NCBI GenBank assembly: GCA_963663735.2
Contig: CAXXHN010000002.1
Span: 1,178,001-1,242,000, forward strand
DNA from: G963663735 sp963663735
Lineage (GTDB): Bacteria > Acidobacteriota > UBA6911 > RPQK01 > JAPXNP01
Direction of reading: 5' to 3'
DNA: 64,000 nucleotides
Shown in pieces: positions 52,098 to 60,652 of this stretch. The notes beneath the pieces were generated by a model. That model saw only the letters and a program-made list of their open reading frames with translations. It ran no database searches and was not told the DNA's origin. A program made the position numbers and the translations under genes. Each line of letters begins with the position of its first letter. Position 1 is the stretch's first letter.

Positions 52098-52859
52098 TTA
52101 TCTTGCTACCTCCAAATCAATTGCCAAATCGGGTCCAAGTCGATAACCGGGCTGGGGGAACTGCCTTACAACAGAACCCCTGGAGACACCCTCATACCTC
52201 CGGTATCTGATCTGATCAACATCAAAACCATAACCCCTTAACAGGCGAAGGGTCCGGGACAGATCCATTCCCACCAGGTTAGGCATAATATATTCCTGCG
52301 GTTTCATCCTGGTAACCAGCACATCAATGTTATTGCTTATGCTTTCATCTGATTCAGGAAGCGGGAACTGTGAAATGACGTGGTCCTCTTTGCCTCCCAG
52401 GGAGATCTCACTTACCTTCCCCAGTGTATAACGGTTTTGTTCAGAGAGTACTCTGGATGCACGAAGCGATGCTCCTGCCAGATCAGGAACCGGATTACTC
52501 TTCTTTCCCAGGCTGGCAATCACCATGACCCTTCCGTTTGATTTAATCCCCATACCCGATCCAGGGACCTGGGAAATGATGTGCCCCGAAGGGGTGTTTT
52601 TATCAAATCTGCGACCGCCTACTACCAGTTCCAGCTCAGTTTTTGAAAAAATTTCCTCAGCGTCTTCAAGCGACATCCCTATTACTGAAGGAGTTTCCAT
52701 TACATGCCCACGAACCGAGAAACGCATGCCCAACAGACCGCTGAATAAAAAAAGAGCGGCCAGGACTCCGGCCAGAATGAATACCTTCCCCAGGAACACT
52801 AGTTTTTCCTGCAGGGTCATGGAATCAATGTTGAATTTGGAAATAATTCTTTTTTTCAC
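52098..52859 (-). CDS. Membrane-anchored protein with three PASTA domains
   Basis: A 253-residue protein with a short cytoplasmic N-terminus, one membrane segment (~22-44), and three PASTA repeats at ~52-117, 121-183 and 190-253. Typical words are VPDLAGASLRASRVLSEQN, ISQVPGSGM and MPNLVGMDLSRTLRLLRGYG. PASTA domains bind muropeptides or beta-lactams in kinases and PBPs, but no kinase or transpeptidase domain is present here. The position between rsmB and rpe mirrors Gram-positive operons where a PASTA kinase lies between rsmB and rpe, so this may be its kinase-less counterpart. Confidence 0.9.
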   Translation of the reverse strand: MKKRIISKFNIDSMTLQEKLVFLGKVFILAGVLAALFLFSGLLGMRFSVRGHVMETPSVIGMSLEDAEEIFSKTELELVVGGRRFDKNTPSGHIISQVPGSGMGIKSNGRVMVIASLGKKSNPVPDLAGASLRASRVLSEQNRYTLGKVSEISLGGKEDHVISQFPLPESDESISNNIDVLVTRMKPQEYIMPNLVGMDLSRTLRLLRGYGFDVDQIRYRRYEGVSRGSVVRQFPQPGYRLGPDLAIDLEVAR

Positions 52860-52944
52860 AGTTATGCTTTTATTTTATCATTCCTGTACGAATTATGGTT
52901 TCCCTGGGGGATTCTTTATCCCCGCATCATTCAATCTATTAAAG

Positions 52945-52964
52945 CCCGCTTCAGGACAAGCGGG
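52945..52964 (-). terminator. Hairpin between rsmB and the PASTA gene
   Basis: The stem CCCGCTT / AAGCGGG (7 bp) has a 6-nt loop. On the minus strand it is followed by CTTTAAT. It could partly terminate transcription within the operon. The spacer of 158 nt is the longest in the def-to-rpe part and may hold an internal promoter. Confidence 0.45.
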
Positions 52965-53017
52965 AACCAGTTATTTTATCTTATAACTAAAACTTGATAA
53001 CAAACAATGATTGTTAT

Positions 53018-54307
53018 TCAGGATCGCCTGATAACGGCCATGAAAAATCCCTCTCCCTCATCCTGACCGACCAGGGTGTAAAAAGGTTCACCCAGTAGTT
53101 CCGCTGCCGGTTCATCCTGGAGTAATCCCATTATTACCTCCTCATTTTCTTCAGGTTCAGTCGAGCAGCTGCTGTAAAACAGCTTTCGTCCCTTGGCCAG
53201 GGATGCAAAGCCGTTTTTCAGGATCGCTGACTGGCGTGCCTGCTGCTTCAGCAGGTCCTCTTCCTTGAAAAGCCATCTTATATCAGGATTGGACCTGATC
53301 GTGCCAAGACCGGAACAAGGCACATCAAGAAGTATGACATCCAGGTCTCTGGCAGGAGGCGATGATAATTCCAGATCCGCACAGACAAGGCTGCAGTTGT
53401 CAATTCCGTATAGCTTCATCCTCTTAGTCATTTGAAACAACCTGGGCCTGCTTACATCCCCTGCTATCACCATGCCGCCAGGCAGGACACAGGAGGAAAG
53501 GATAAAGCTCTTACCTCCCGGAGCCGCACAGAAGTCACCAATTCTCATCCCTGGTTCGGCTTTTATTCCTGCCGCCACCATCTGGCTCCCGTAATCCATG
53601 TAAAAACAATAACCTTCACTATAGAGAGGGTGCCTGTTAAAACCGCGCCTCCTGATTTTCAGGCAGTTTGGCATCTCGGGATAAAGGTCATAGGGAATGT
53701 CCTCTTTATCCAGGTTACGGCAAAAATCATCCTGGCTGATTTTTGCCGGGTTTATTCGAAGGTATGATTCAGGGGGAAGATTATTCCTGCTCATCATTTT
53801 CTTTGTAGTTTTAATCCCATACCTGGACAGGTAACGCTTAACCAGCCATCCGGGATGGCTGTACCTTATACTCAGGCTGGATATTGAGTTCCCAGTGGGA
53901 AGAGAGTCTCTCTTCCTGAGAAACGACCTCAGAACGCCATTCACAAAACCCGCCGCTGCCGGCTTTCCGAAATAGCGCGCCAACCGGACAGCATCATCCA
54001 CAATCGCGTATTCCGGCGCCGACATAAAGTCCAGTTGATAGACAGATATCCTGAGAATCCAGAGAATCGCTGGATCCAGATGACTGAATGCAGTGTTCAC
54101 ATGGCATTTGATCAGGAAATCACAGCGCAGCAGGTTTCTGAGGACACCATAAATAATCTCCGCAGCCAGACTACGGTCCGCGATGCTTAAAGCCCTCATG
54201 GATCCATGAGAGGGAAGGTTGTGCAGGGGAAGGCCCTTTTCCAGGCAATCCATCAAGACTTTTACAGCGGCCGACCTTGCATGGGGAGTTCTGGAATTAT
54301 CAGGCAT
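53018..54307 (-). CDS. rsmB: 16S rRNA (cytosine-967 C5) methyltransferase
   Basis: A 429-residue RsmB/Sun. The N-terminal ~140 residues form a NusB-like RNA-binding domain (ARSAAVKVLMDCLEKGLPL ... LAAEIIYGVLRN). The SAM domain follows, with MRIGDFCAAPGGKS, the catalytic cysteine pair in LLDVPCSGLGTIRSNPD and LFYSSCSTEPEENEEV, and the PDIRW motif. It lies 87 nt after fmt in the widely conserved def-fmt-rsmB order. Confidence 0.95.
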   Translation of the reverse strand: MPDNSRTPHARSAAVKVLMDCLEKGLPLHNLPSHGSMRALSIADRSLAAEIIYGVLRNLLRCDFLIKCHVNTAFSHLDPAILWILRISVYQLDFMSAPEYAIVDDAVRLARYFGKPAAAGFVNGVLRSFLRKRDSLPTGNSISSLSIRYSHPGWLVKRYLSRYGIKTTKKMMSRNNLPPESYLRINPAKISQDDFCRNLDKEDIPYDLYPEMPNCLKIRRRGFNRHPLYSEGYCFYMDYGSQMVAAGIKAEPGMRIGDFCAAPGGKSFILSSCVLPGGMVIAGDVSRPRLFQMTKRMKLYGIDNCSLVCADLELSSPPARDLDVILLDVPCSGLGTIRSNPDIRWLFKEEDLLKQQARQSAILKNGFASLAKGRKLFYSSCSTEPEENEEVIMGLLQDEPAAELLGEPFYTLVGQDEGEGFFMAVIRRS

Positions 54308-54394
54308 ATTGGCTTTCGGAAAACCGTCGCGTTACAAAAGTCCTGGAATCACGTCCTCCAGCGTCATCTAAATCTGCTCCTGACTCCAGCTGAT

Positions 54395-55348
54395 TCATTC
54401 TCCCAGAACCTCTCCCGTGGTTACAGCGCAACCATTAACAAAATCAACTGCGCTGATCCTGGACCGGCCGCTCAACTGGACTTCCCTGATTTTCAGGGAA
54501 GTCCCACCCGCGCAGGATACTTCCATGCCTTCATTATCGATTGAGCAGATGGTGCCTGGCCTGGTCCAGCTTGCTGATTCTCCACCTGATTCCGTGCTCC
54601 TCCAGATCTTCAGTTCCATTTTTCCACCTCTGAAGGAGGTGGATGATCCTGGCCATGGATTCATCGCCCTGATCTGATTGTAAATTTCTGAAGCCTGGCT
54701 GTCCCAGGATATTATTCCATCTCTCCTGGTAAGCTTCGGAGCATAAGTGGCCTGGTCATGATCCTGTTCAATAGGTTTAATGATGCCCACTGAATACCCG
54801 ACTATCGTGTCCAACAGCAGTTCGGCTCCTTCTGATGCCAGTATCATTTCCATATATCCGGCCGTAGCTGTGTATGGTATCGGAACCTCCTTCATACTCA
54901 ATACGTCACCGCTGTCCATCCCTTTGTCAATTTTCATTATGGACACACCGGTAAGGCTGTCTCCGTTCAGGATTGCCCTGACAATCGGGGAAGCGCCCCT
55001 GTAGGCAGGAAGAAGCGAGGCGTGCACATTTACAGTTCCCAGGCGGGGCACCGTGTAAAATTCCTCAGGAAGGATCTGCCCAAAAGCGACTACAACCGCG
55101 ATATCAGGCTGCAATCTGCGCATGGTGTCAAGAGCTTCTTCATTTCCCCTGATTTTTTCAGGCTGGAATATTTCAACACCATATTCACTTGCCAGCAGCT
55201 TAACTGGAGGGCAGCAGAATTTTTTTCCGCGCCCTGCCCTTCTGTCAGGTTGGGTAAAAACCCCATTTACTGAAAAACCATCAGAATTCAGTAAGGCCTG
55301 CAGGGAGGGAACCGCGAACTGAGGGGTCCCGAGAAATACAACATTCAT
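54395..55348 (-). CDS. fmt: Methionyl-tRNA formyltransferase
   Basis: Formylates initiator methionyl-tRNA. It has 317 residues with MNVVFLGTPQFAVPSL at the N-terminus, the catalytic loop NVHASLLPAYRGASPI (Asn and His of the active site), MKIDKGMDSGD (catalytic Asp) and a C-terminal OB-like domain. The ATG overlaps the def stop codon by one nucleotide (TAATG). Confidence 0.96.
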   Translation of the reverse strand: MNVVFLGTPQFAVPSLQALLNSDGFSVNGVFTQPDRRAGRGKKFCCPPVKLLASEYGVEIFQPEKIRGNEEALDTMRRLQPDIAVVVAFGQILPEEFYTVPRLGTVNVHASLLPAYRGASPIVRAILNGDSLTGVSIMKIDKGMDSGDVLSMKEVPIPYTATAGYMEMILASEGAELLLDTIVGYSVGIIKPIEQDHDQATYAPKLTRRDGIISWDSQASEIYNQIRAMNPWPGSSTSFRGGKMELKIWRSTESGGESASWTRPGTICSIDNEGMEVSCAGGTSLKIREVQLSGRSRISAVDFVNGCAVTTGEVLGE

Positions 55349-55857
55349 TACCAGTCCCCTGCCTTGATGAGTTTCCTAATTTTCCTCTTCATCAGGTCAC
55401 GTTTTATAAAAGGGAGCTTTTCGATGTAGAGAATTCCTTTCAAGTGATCTATTTCATGGCTGAGTGCTCTGGCCAGCAAACCTTCCCCTTCGATATGAAA
55501 AGGATTCCCTTCCAGGTCCTGCGCAGACACCCTGATCCAGGCCGGACGTTCCACTATGCCCTGAAGGTCAGGAAGACTCAAGCAACCTTCTTCTTCTTTC
55601 TGGATCCCCTCTTCTTCCAAAACCAGGGGATTAACCAGTATGATCTGGTTTCCGGCTTCTTCACCGGCGGTCAGGTCAATAACAACTACTCGTTTACTCA
55701 CGCCCACCTGAGGTGCGGCCAATCCTATTCCAGGGGCGTCATACAGGGTTTCATACATATCCTTAACCAGGGTCTGCAGTTCCTCTCCAAAGTCATCGAC
55801 CGTAGAAGAGATTTTCATCAGGCCCGGATCGGGGTATTTTACAATCTTCCTTATCAT
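55348..55857 (-). CDS. def: Peptide deformylase
   Basis: Removes the formyl group from nascent proteins. The 169 residues show the three family motifs in order: GIGLAAPQVG, EGCLSLP (metal cysteine) and the HEIDH metal histidines. It is the first gene of the long minus-strand run and is divergent from mlaE. A 9-bp dyad lies 27-64 nt before its start. Confidence 0.97.
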   Translation of the reverse strand: MIRKIVKYPDPGLMKISSTVDDFGEELQTLVKDMYETLYDAPGIGLAAPQVGVSKRVVVIDLTAGEEAGNQIILVNPLVLEEEGIQKEEEGCLSLPDLQGIVERPAWIRVSAQDLEGNPFHIEGEGLLARALSHEIDHLKGILYIEKLPFIKRDLMKRKIRKLIKAGDW

Positions 55858-55883
55858 GGGGATTACCTACTTTATTAATGTAC

Positions 55884-55921
55884 CTGGATAATACTAAAAT
55901 AAAACATACGCAATTATCCAG
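55884..55921. promoter_or_regulatory. 9-bp dyad upstream of def
   Basis: Perfect arms CTGGATAAT (55884-55892) and ATTATCCAG (55913-55921) are 20 nt apart, so the half-site centres are 29 bp apart. The dyad is in the AT-rich divergent region between def and mlaE. It could be a repressor site on two faces of the helix or a leader hairpin. No regulator is assigned. Confidence 0.35.
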
Positions 55922-56086
55922 TAAACTCAGAATGTTATCTTATTTGCTAATATGCTCCACAGCACTGCAGGTTTCAGATTTTACAGTTTTTGGCAAGAAT
56001 GGAACCAAACTTTGATAAAATTGAATTTTTATAAAAACTTAAAATTAGAGAATTCAGGGATTTCCTGATCTATTCAGTGATTTATT

Positions 56087-56869
56087 ATGACAACAGCTGA
56101 TCTGATAAGCTTTGATTTCATATACAGGATTGTGCTGCAGGTGCAGAATTTCGTCCTGATGGCCTTTAAGGTTTTTTCCAACCTGTTCAGCAGGCCCAGG
56201 TATATTGCCGATACCTATCTGCAGATGGATGCGATAGGCGTATCTTCGATCCCTATCGTCCTGCTTACAGGATTTTTTACCGGCGCTGTTCTGGCCCTGC
56301 AAACCTCTCTCTCCCTGAAAGCTTTCGGCGCGGTTAACCTGACCGGGCAGCTGGTGGCACTGACCCTGGTGAGGGAACTCGGACCTGTGCTGGTTGCGTT
56401 GATGGTGGCAGGAAGGATTGGCTCCGGCATATCTTCCCAGTTGGGTTCCATGGTAGTAACTGAACAGATAGACGCCATGAGGGCACTGGGAACTGATCCG
56501 ATCCGAAAACTGGTGACCCCTCGGGTGGTGGCAACAACGACCATGCTTCCACTTCTTACTGTGGCAGGAGACTTGTTTGGATTGATCGGAGGCTGGATTG
56601 TTTCGCTGAACGCCTTAAAACTAAACACCAATCTCTACTGGAGCGAAGCATTACGCTCAATGACTTATATAGATGCCCTGGAAGGGTTGCTAAAACCATT
56701 TGTTTTCGGCTTTATAATCGGGATGGTTGGCTGCTACACCGGGCTTAATACCAGGGGTGGAACCAGCGGCGTCGGGAAATCTACCACCACGTCAGTGGTT
56801 ATGGCTTCGATTCTCGTGATTGTCGCGGATTTTTTTATAAGTAAATTAATTCTGGAGTTCCGATCGTGA
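56087..56869 (+). CDS. mlaE: MlaE-type ABC transporter permease
   Basis: The 260-residue inner-membrane permease of the Mla phospholipid transport system. MlaE signatures are GVSSIPIVLLTGFFTGAVLA, LVRELGPVLVALMVAGRIG, SQLGSMVVTEQIDAMRALG and a C-terminal GCYTGLNTRGGTSGVGKSTT region. It works with mlaF and mlaD to move phospholipid between the membranes. Its stop overlaps the mlaF GTG by 4 nt (GTGA). The gene starts the plus-strand unit that ends with the CDP-alcohol phosphatidyltransferase. Confidence 0.95.
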   Translation: MTTADLISFDFIYRIVLQVQNFVLMAFKVFSNLFSRPRYIADTYLQMDAIGVSSIPIVLLTGFFTGAVLALQTSLSLKAFGAVNLTGQLVALTLVRELGPVLVALMVAGRIGSGISSQLGSMVVTEQIDAMRALGTDPIRKLVTPRVVATTTMLPLLTVAGDLFGLIGGWIVSLNALKLNTNLYWSEALRSMTYIDALEGLLKPFVFGFIIGMVGCYTGLNTRGGTSGVGKSTTTSVVMASILVIVADFFISKLILEFRS

Positions 56870-57660
56870 GCAGAATTGTTTTCGACCGGGTAAATAAATC
56901 CTATGGTAAAAATCTAGTGCTTGAAGATTTCAGCATGAAGATTGAATCAGGCATGGGGAAAATTATCCTTGGCGGAGGCGGATCCGGTAAATCCACTGTG
57001 CTTAAAATGATTCCAGGCCTGGTTCTACCTGACTCGGGTTCTGTCTTTATCGATGAGAATGATATATCAACCCTTACTGAAGATGAAATGATGCCAATCC
57101 GCAGCAGGATCGGAATGGTATTTCAGGAAGGGGCGCTTTTTGACTCCATGACTGTGCTGGAAAACGTAGCCTACAGGTTAAGGGAACATACAACCCAGAC
57201 GGAACAGGTTATCAGGGATACCGTGATGGAAGCCCTGGGTTTTGTCGGCCTGGGAGATGCGGCTGTAAGGATGCCTTCTGAGTTATCAGGAGGGATGCGA
57301 AGACGAGTTGCGATTGCCCGGGCTATGGTAGGAAATCCAAGAATTATTCTGTATGATGAACCCACAGCGGGATTGGACCCTATTACCAGCCGCTCTATAT
57401 GTAATTTGATAATGGGGTTGCGTGACATCAGGGGAGTTACTTCTGTTATGGTCACTAATGACCTGGATGCCGCCAGAACTCTGGCAGCTGAAAAAGTTGT
57501 TATTGATGAGGCTGGCAATGTGAATTTTATCGATCAAAATATTGCTGAAGGCTTGAACACTGATTATATAATTCTCCATGAAGGTAAAATTCGCCTGGAA
57601 GGCACACGGGAAGACCTGCAGAATTCAGGCGATTCATATATCCGTGAATTTCTCGACTAA
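56866..57660 (+). CDS. mlaF: MlaF-type ABC transporter ATPase
   Basis: A 264-residue ATPase energising MlaE. Walker A GGGGSGKST, the Q-loop in GMVFQEGALFDSMTV, signature LSGGMRRRVAIARA and Walker B IILYDEPTAGLDP are intact. The GALFDSMTVxENV stretch is typical of MlaF as opposed to other ABC ATPases. The start codon is GTG and overlaps the mlaE stop. mlaD begins 11 nt after its stop. Confidence 0.96.
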   Translation: MSRIVFDRVNKSYGKNLVLEDFSMKIESGMGKIILGGGGSGKSTVLKMIPGLVLPDSGSVFIDENDISTLTEDEMMPIRSRIGMVFQEGALFDSMTVLENVAYRLREHTTQTEQVIRDTVMEALGFVGLGDAAVRMPSELSGGMRRRVAIARAMVGNPRIILYDEPTAGLDPITSRSICNLIMGLRDIRGVTSVMVTNDLDAARTLAAEKVVIDEAGNVNFIDQNIAEGLNTDYIILHEGKIRLEGTREDLQNSGDSYIREFLD

Positions 57661-57671
57661 GGGTGATCAAT

Positions 57672-59078
57672 ATGATTTCTAGTCAACGACCAAAACTTGC
57701 AGAGTTAAGAGTTGGAATTTTTGTAATAATAGCCTGCACCATACTGGCTGCTGCGATTTTTGCGATTGGTTCCCAGGTCGGCTTATTCCAGGATAAATTC
57801 TGGGCAATGACCCACCTTAATAACGTCTCGGGACTTAAACCTGGAGACATCGTTCTCCTGAACGGGGTTGAAGTGGGCAATGTGATGCTTGTGGACATTG
57901 GCAAACCAGGGCAAACCCTGGATACAGCCCACAACCAGAGAATCATGAGGGAAATTGAACAGATAGAAATCACATCCCGGGAAAACAAGGAGTTCGCGGA
58001 GGCCGCCACCGAAAAAGTTTACAGTCTGGAGAACCAGCTGAGAGCCCTTTCCAACACCCAGGATCCCGACCCGAATGAAAAGGCGCGCCTGGAAGCTGAA
58101 CTCCAGTCGGCAAAAGAAAGAGTCACCTCCTGGGATGACCAGTTGGTCAGGGATGAGAGACAGATTGAAAGAGCTTATTCCAGGCTCCAGAACATAGAAG
58201 TACAAATGCAGATTAATTCCGACTACAGGGAATGGGTAAGCGCTGACAGCAGGATTTCACTAGGTTCAATAGGCCTGTTAGGTGACAAGTATATCGAGAT
58301 TTCACTCGGTCGGACTTCGGCTTTATCGCAGATTATTCAGTACAAGGAAGAACACTGGTGGGGGACAACAACCAGGGACCTTGTCCTGATAACCGGCACT
58401 CCCCAGGCTTCATTCGGCGAAATCGTGACAGGTGCCAATGATGTATTGGCAAATGTTGAAACCCTTTCAGCCCAGCTGGATAAAATGATGAGTTCCTTCA
58501 ATTCAGAACAGGGAACCATTGGTAAATTCATAAATGATCCGGGTGTCTATAACAACCTTGAATCAGCAGTGAGCGTATTTACTGAAACCCTTAATGAGAT
58601 TTCTGATCTTGTCAGCCGAATTGATAAGGGTGAGGGCACGGTTTCCAACCTGATTAATGACGGAGAAATGTACTCAAACCTTAATTCATCGATAGCCTCC
58701 CTGGAGGAACTGCTGAATAAGATAAAGGAAGGCGACGGGAGCTTCGCCAAGTTCGTTAATGATCCTTCAGTTTTTAACAAAACAGAAGAAATGCTAACCA
58801 AAGTCAACGCTATTGCCGATGATATCAGGGAAGGCAAAGGAACCATCGGGAAGCTGGCCACCGATGATCAGATATATATCTCCGCCAGGGATACGCTCAC
58901 CAAACTGGACAGGATATTGGGTGAAATCGAGGCGGGTCACGGGACCTTGGGACGACTGGCCAAGAATGATGAGTTATATAATAATCTTAATACTCTGACT
59001 GCCGAGCTGGTCAAATTCATGTACGATTTCCGGCAAGACCCCAAAAAGTTTTTAACAATAAAATTCGAATTATTTTAG
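57672..59078 (+). CDS. mlaD: MlaD-type MCE protein with coiled-coil insertion and C-terminal repeats
   Basis: About 468 residues. One N-terminal membrane segment is followed by the first part of the MCE domain (WAMTHLNNVSGLKPGDIVLL, NGVEVGNVMLVDIG; to ~77). Next comes a ~95-residue charged helical insertion (~78-174; REIEQIEITSRENKEF, LEAELQSAKERVTSWDDQ). The end of the MCE domain follows (SRISLGSIGLLGDKYIEISLG, ~193-213). The C-terminus has five ~34-residue repeats ending GxGTxGKLxNDxxxYxNL. A GTG at 57663 is in frame, but AAGGGTG supports ATG 57672. The domain captures phospholipid, and the helical part could bridge the periplasm. Confidence 0.88.
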   Translation: MISSQRPKLAELRVGIFVIIACTILAAAIFAIGSQVGLFQDKFWAMTHLNNVSGLKPGDIVLLNGVEVGNVMLVDIGKPGQTLDTAHNQRIMREIEQIEITSRENKEFAEAATEKVYSLENQLRALSNTQDPDPNEKARLEAELQSAKERVTSWDDQLVRDERQIERAYSRLQNIEVQMQINSDYREWVSADSRISLGSIGLLGDKYIEISLGRTSALSQIIQYKEEHWWGTTTRDLVLITGTPQASFGEIVTGANDVLANVETLSAQLDKMMSSFNSEQGTIGKFINDPGVYNNLESAVSVFTETLNEISDLVSRIDKGEGTVSNLINDGEMYSNLNSSIASLEELLNKIKEGDGSFAKFVNDPSVFNKTEEMLTKVNAIADDIREGKGTIGKLATDDQIYISARDTLTKLDRILGEIEAGHGTLGRLAKNDELYNNLNTLTAELVKFMYDFRQDPKKFLTIKFELF

Positions 59079-59090
59079 GTTTAGTTACAA

Positions 59091-59702
59091 ATGATTTCAG
59101 GAAAAATTGGAGACGGAGCTCAGGTAATCCTGAAAAGGATTATCGCAGTACTTATTTTTTTAAAGATCAGGCCCAATCACCTCACATTTTTCGGCTTTCT
59201 CATGAGCATAGTGGTGGCCTACTTTTTTGCCACCGGTGAGTTTATCATTGCTGGAATTACGCTGATATTTGCCGGGTTGTTTGACATGGTCGATGGAATG
59301 GTCGCCCGCAAACTAGGCGAAGTAACAGAATTCGGGGCATTCTTTGATTCGATAATGGACCGCTACTCTGACCTGGTAATGTACCTGGGTCTCCTGATTT
59401 ATTACGGAAGTCAGGGACGTGACAACTACGTTATCCTGGTAGGCATTGTCATGATGGGTTCTGTTCTCACCAGTTATGCCCGGGCCAGGGCGGAATGCAT
59501 TATCCCAAGCTGCAAGGTGGGTTTCCTGGAAAGGCCGGAAAGAATTGTGCTGCTTCTTATCGGATCCTTCTTTTACATGGATCCATGCCTCTGGGTAATT
59601 GCTTTCTTTTCCAACTGGACCGTAATCCATCGGATACTTTATACCCGGGCTGAGATGAAGGGGATAAAAGGACTGGCCAATCAGCCGGCGCCCAAAAAAT
59701 AG
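59091..59702 (+). CDS. CDP-alcohol phosphatidyltransferase
   Basis: A 203-residue membrane enzyme transferring a phosphatidyl group from a CDP-lipid to an alcohol. The complete active-site motif D-x2-DG-x2-AR-x8-G-x3-D-x3-D is present (DMVDGMVARK ... GAFFDSIMD). Five to six hydrophobic segments follow the family plan. The acceptor could be glycerol phosphate, inositol (phosphate) or another alcohol. The linear sequence does not decide. It lies 12 nt after mlaD, linking head-group synthesis to Mla transport. Confidence 0.93.
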   Translation: MISGKIGDGAQVILKRIIAVLIFLKIRPNHLTFFGFLMSIVVAYFFATGEFIIAGITLIFAGLFDMVDGMVARKLGEVTEFGAFFDSIMDRYSDLVMYLGLLIYYGSQGRDNYVILVGIVMMGSVLTSYARARAECIIPSCKVGFLERPERIVLLLIGSFFYMDPCLWVIAFFSNWTVIHRILYTRAEMKGIKGLANQPAPKK

Positions 59703-59777
59703 AAGCTCCCCCCGCCGGGAAAGACCGTTCGATAAATCAAACTTCACAATCTGACTCGCGCCAGTCGAAATCAGCGG

Positions 59778-59800
59778 TTACTGGTATGTTTTACCAGTAA
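59778..59800. terminator. Bidirectional hairpin between convergent operons
   Basis: A perfect 9-bp stem TTACTGGTA / TACCAGTAA with a 5-nt loop lies between the phosphatidyltransferase and lolA genes, which converge. A short A-run follows on the plus strand. A second GGGG/CCCC hairpin occurs near 59857-59870. Confidence 0.55.
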
Positions 59801-59896
59801 AAACATACAGCTTGACGGCAGTATCCAGGATTCAAAACGTTTATTTAAACCTGAAGGGGGCGAGTCCCCTGTGAGAATGGCAGCCAGCTGAATACT

Positions 59897-60586
59897 TTAT
59901 TTGATTATCTTGACATCCCCTGGGAGTTTCAAGTCAAAAGCCGATTTTTTGATGCTGGCATTAAGCCTGATGTTGTTAAAGGTAATAAGCAGATAGTCCT
60001 GGGTCGGCTCCACCAGCTGCTGCTGCACTGGAACCCACATTTCCGCATCAATCCACAAAACGATCCTCACGAAAAATGCCGAGACCTTTTCTGATTTCGG
60101 GTCCATCTGTATCTTGTAGGTTTCTTTTCCATTCAGATTTTCAGTCCCAAGGAGCTCAAGATTATAGACTTCCTTGATAGCGTCCTTGTCAGTCCCAAAA
60201 CCCAGCAGGAGATATTCAGCCTTATCCTTGTTCTCTCCCAGCTGGTACTCTTGGGCCTGTTTGATCCCAGGCTGATAAAAAACGACCTCCCCGCCTTTTA
60301 TAACAAGCGAGTTGTCAGTAGGTGCGGTGATATCTTTTCTGAAAAAAAGATCTTTGCCGCTACGGAGAAACATCAATTCTCCAGTTTCACCAGAATCAAA
60401 TTCAGCCAGTATGTCTGTCCATTTTTTCTGGGTTATTTCAGCCTTCATTGAATTCAATGACTGCCCGGCCTCGTCGATCCGGTCCAGCACTTCCTCCAGG
60501 TTCAGGTCATTGCCCTTTACCGGGCTGAAAAATGCAGCAAAAATAAGGATTGGTAAGGATAAATATATCCTCTGAAATTTTCTCAT
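59897..60586 (-). CDS. lolA: Outer-membrane lipoprotein carrier protein LolA
   Basis: A 229-residue periplasmic chaperone. The signal peptide LSLPILIFAAFFSPVKG is followed by the LolA fold: LEEVLDRIDEAGQSLNSMKAEITQKK, GELMFLRSGKDLFFRKD and DNSLVIKGGEVVFYQPGIK. LolA carries lipoproteins from the LolCDE complex to the outer membrane. It is the last gene of the minus-strand Lol-like set, 66 nt after the small membrane protein. Confidence 0.9.
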   Translation of the reverse strand: MRKFQRIYLSLPILIFAAFFSPVKGNDLNLEEVLDRIDEAGQSLNSMKAEITQKKWTDILAEFDSGETGELMFLRSGKDLFFRKDITAPTDNSLVIKGGEVVFYQPGIKQAQEYQLGENKDKAEYLLLGFGTDKDAIKEVYNLELLGTENLNGKETYKIQMDPKSEKVSAFFVRIVLWIDAEMWVPVQQQLVEPTQDYLLITFNNIRLNASIKKSAFDLKLPGDVKIIK

Positions 60587-60652
60587 TGTTATTAACCTTG
60601 ATGTCCTGGTACGGCAACAGGTTCAGCAAAGGACGATAAAGGCCCCGTCTCG

